Assembly (NCBI GenBank): GCA_002719815.1
Contig: PBET01000016.1
Location: 16,514 to 48,735 of the forward strand
Source: Methanobacteriota archaeon
Lineage (GTDB): Archaea > Thermoplasmatota > Poseidoniia > Poseidoniales > Poseidoniaceae
Length of the DNA stretch: 32,222 nucleotides
Direction: 5' to 3'
Shown here: in pieces, positions 31,087-32,222 of the stretch
Position numbering within the stretch: the stretch's first letter is position 1
Layout of the letters: each line of letters starts with the position of its first letter
Notes under the pieces: model-generated
What the model was told of the DNA's origin: nothing
The model's input: only the letters and a program-made list of their open reading frames with translations
Databases searched by the model: none
Translations under genes and position numbers: made by a program

Positions 31087-32169
31087 ATGGCTTCGATGGA
31101 TGAATCATGGACGATGCGGAATGGTTTGATGATTCCAAACCGCAGTGTTCTTGCTGCGATGACCAATAAACAGAGTCATGTTGATGGAACACTTTCTGAT
31201 GAAGAGATTGCTTTCCTAACTCGTCGAGCAGAAGGTGGCTTTGGCATCATAACAACCGCGGCATCGCACGTCCAAGAATCGGGCCAAGGATGGGAAGGTG
31301 AGTTTGGCGTATGGGGTGATCATCATCTGCCAGGATTAACCAATCTAGCTACGAAATTGAAGGCATTTGATGCACGTTCATTCGTTCAAATCTTCCATGG
31401 AGGAATGCGCGCACCTTCTTCGATTACGGGCCGGCAAGCCTCCTCTGCAAGTGTGAATTTCATTTCTGAAAGTGAGGGTTCTTCGAGACGTCTTTCCACA
31501 AGCGAAGTTGAAGAGACCATCTCGTGCTTTATCAAAGCAGCACAACGCTGTGAAGCAACAGGTTTTGATGGCGTTGAACTCCACGGGGCGCATGGTTATC
31601 TCATTGCGCAGTTCCTTGGTTCAAACACCAATCGACGTAGTGATGCGTTTGGGGGAGATGTCGAACAGCGCTGTACATTTCTTCTGCGTATCATTCGTGG
31701 TATTCGAGAGGTAGTTCGTGATAAATTTGCCATCATGGTCCGTCTTTCACCAGTTTCTGAAGAAATAGGAATCACCATGGAAGATACGAAGCAGATCATC
31801 GATTTGCTCCTCAAGGAGAAGATCGATGCACTTCACATCTCGTGCTGGGACGTCTTTGAGAAACAAGATAATCATCAAACCATTACGAAGGAACTTTGTT
31901 CCATCTATTCCCAATCCATTCCTATTGTATCTACGGGTTCGGTTTGGAGTGCAGAGGATGCTCAGTTTGTCCTCGATCAGGGGGCACAAGCAGTCGGCGT
32001 TGCCCGAGTTGCACTACCGCATCCCGATTGGGCTTCATTGGTCAAAGATTTGACCTACAATCCGAAGGCAGCCCCATTTACACCGCAAGAACTTCTTTCT
32101 GCGGATCTAAGTCCAACATTCGTTGATTACATGCGCCGATGGAGAGGATTTGTTACGGACGGTCGGTGA
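31087..32169 (+). CDS. Old Yellow Enzyme family NADH:flavin oxidoreductase
   Basis: A 360-residue FMN TIM-barrel enzyme that reduces activated double bonds (enones, unsaturated acyl-CoA or related compounds). The N-terminus RNGLMIPNRSVLAAMTNKQS is the flavin-binding start of the barrel. SFVQIFHGGMR and the substrate-binding VELHGAHGYLIAQFLGSNTNRRSDAFGG are classical, as are IMVRLSPVS, ISCWD and the phosphate-binding IVSTGSVWSAEDAQFVLDQG with AVGVARVAL. No iron-sulfur or second flavin domain is attached, so it is the short OYE type and not the 2,4-dienoyl-CoA reductase type. AGGT precedes the ATG. It follows XdhC closely, so it may belong to the same operon. The last 53 bases of the window hold no gene that I can support. 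Confidence 0.9.
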   Translation: MASMDESWTMRNGLMIPNRSVLAAMTNKQSHVDGTLSDEEIAFLTRRAEGGFGIITTAASHVQESGQGWEGEFGVWGDHHLPGLTNLATKLKAFDARSFVQIFHGGMRAPSSITGRQASSASVNFISESEGSSRRLSTSEVEETISCFIKAAQRCEATGFDGVELHGAHGYLIAQFLGSNTNRRSDAFGGDVEQRCTFLLRIIRGIREVVRDKFAIMVRLSPVSEEIGITMEDTKQIIDLLLKEKIDALHISCWDVFEKQDNHQTITKELCSIYSQSIPIVSTGSVWSAEDAQFVLDQGAQAVGVARVALPHPDWASLVKDLTYNPKAAPFTPQELLSADLSPTFVDYMRRWRGFVTDGR

Positions 32170-32222
32170 AGATAAGTTTGCGAAAGTGAACCAATTCGTA
32201 TACAGACTCGCGGATATCATCG

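Noticed and set aside
1-32222. CRISPR array, tRNA, rRNA, insertion sequence or prophage
   Set aside because: No regularly spaced repeats, no tRNA-like or rRNA-like stretch, and no transposase, integrase or phage protein were seen. Genes fill almost all of the window.

Overview
The window looks like chromosomal DNA from a planktonic euryarchaeon, most likely Marine Group II (Candidatus Poseidoniia). This is inferred from the sequence alone. The supports are: archaeal-type RibL FAD synthetase; archaeal-style GGTGA/GGAGG ribosome-binding sites beside genes with no Shine-Dalgarno; TATA-like promoters; a lipoprotein with an SGC lipobox; and many bacterial-type genes (GpsA, TrxB, riboflavin synthase alpha chain, dTDP-sugar enzymes) in compact, gene-dense DNA. 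I saw no tRNA, rRNA, CRISPR array, insertion sequence or phage gene. There is no gene-free stretch longer than about 100 bases.

Layout. 1-1652: an iron-siderophore/cobalamin-type ABC ATPase and a HugZ-like haem-associated protein, probably the end of an iron-uptake operon that starts left of the window. 1654-9191: a surface-glycan region that looks more AT-rich, with dTDP-glucose synthesis (rfbA, rfbB), a DegT/WecE-type sugar aminotransferase, an ATP-grasp ligase, a WbqC protein, a polyprenyl-phosphate-type GT2, a flippase-like membrane protein and an unrecognised multi-pass protein. RmlC and RmlD are absent, so the expected product is a dTDP-4-amino-4,6-dideoxyhexose, not rhamnose. 9250-13095: a phosphonate/phosphate-type ABC importer whose lipoprotein carries two tandem PhnD domains. 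13092-15602: a small unknown protein, GpsA and an endonuclease IV-like protein with a charged tail. 15727-17919: a tight riboflavin/FAD operon, ribB-ribL-riboflavin synthase-ribH. 17908-25905: a membrane-bound hydrolase-like protein, a methyltransferase, thioredoxin reductase, an E1-like enzyme fused to rhodanese, a receiver-domain protein, a TVP38 membrane protein and a single-chain 2-oxoacid dehydrogenase E1. 25883-32169: an aquaporin, a Ca2+/cation antiporter, an acyl-CoA dehydrogenase, an acidic unknown, then MocA and XdhC (molybdenum-hydroxylase maturation) and an Old Yellow Enzyme homologue.

The most interesting points are these. Two divergent promoters carry closely similar inverted repeats of the form TTAGG-N4-CCTAA. 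The PhnD protein is an internal tandem duplication. GpsA sits in an archaeal setting, which bears on the lipid divide. The riboflavin pathway mixes archaeal and bacterial enzyme types. A possible aminosugar-decorating cassette (aminotransferase, ATP-grasp, WbqC) is present. All seven convergent gene pairs meet with a gap of one base or less, or overlap. I found no clear candidate for a wholly new defence or mobile system.
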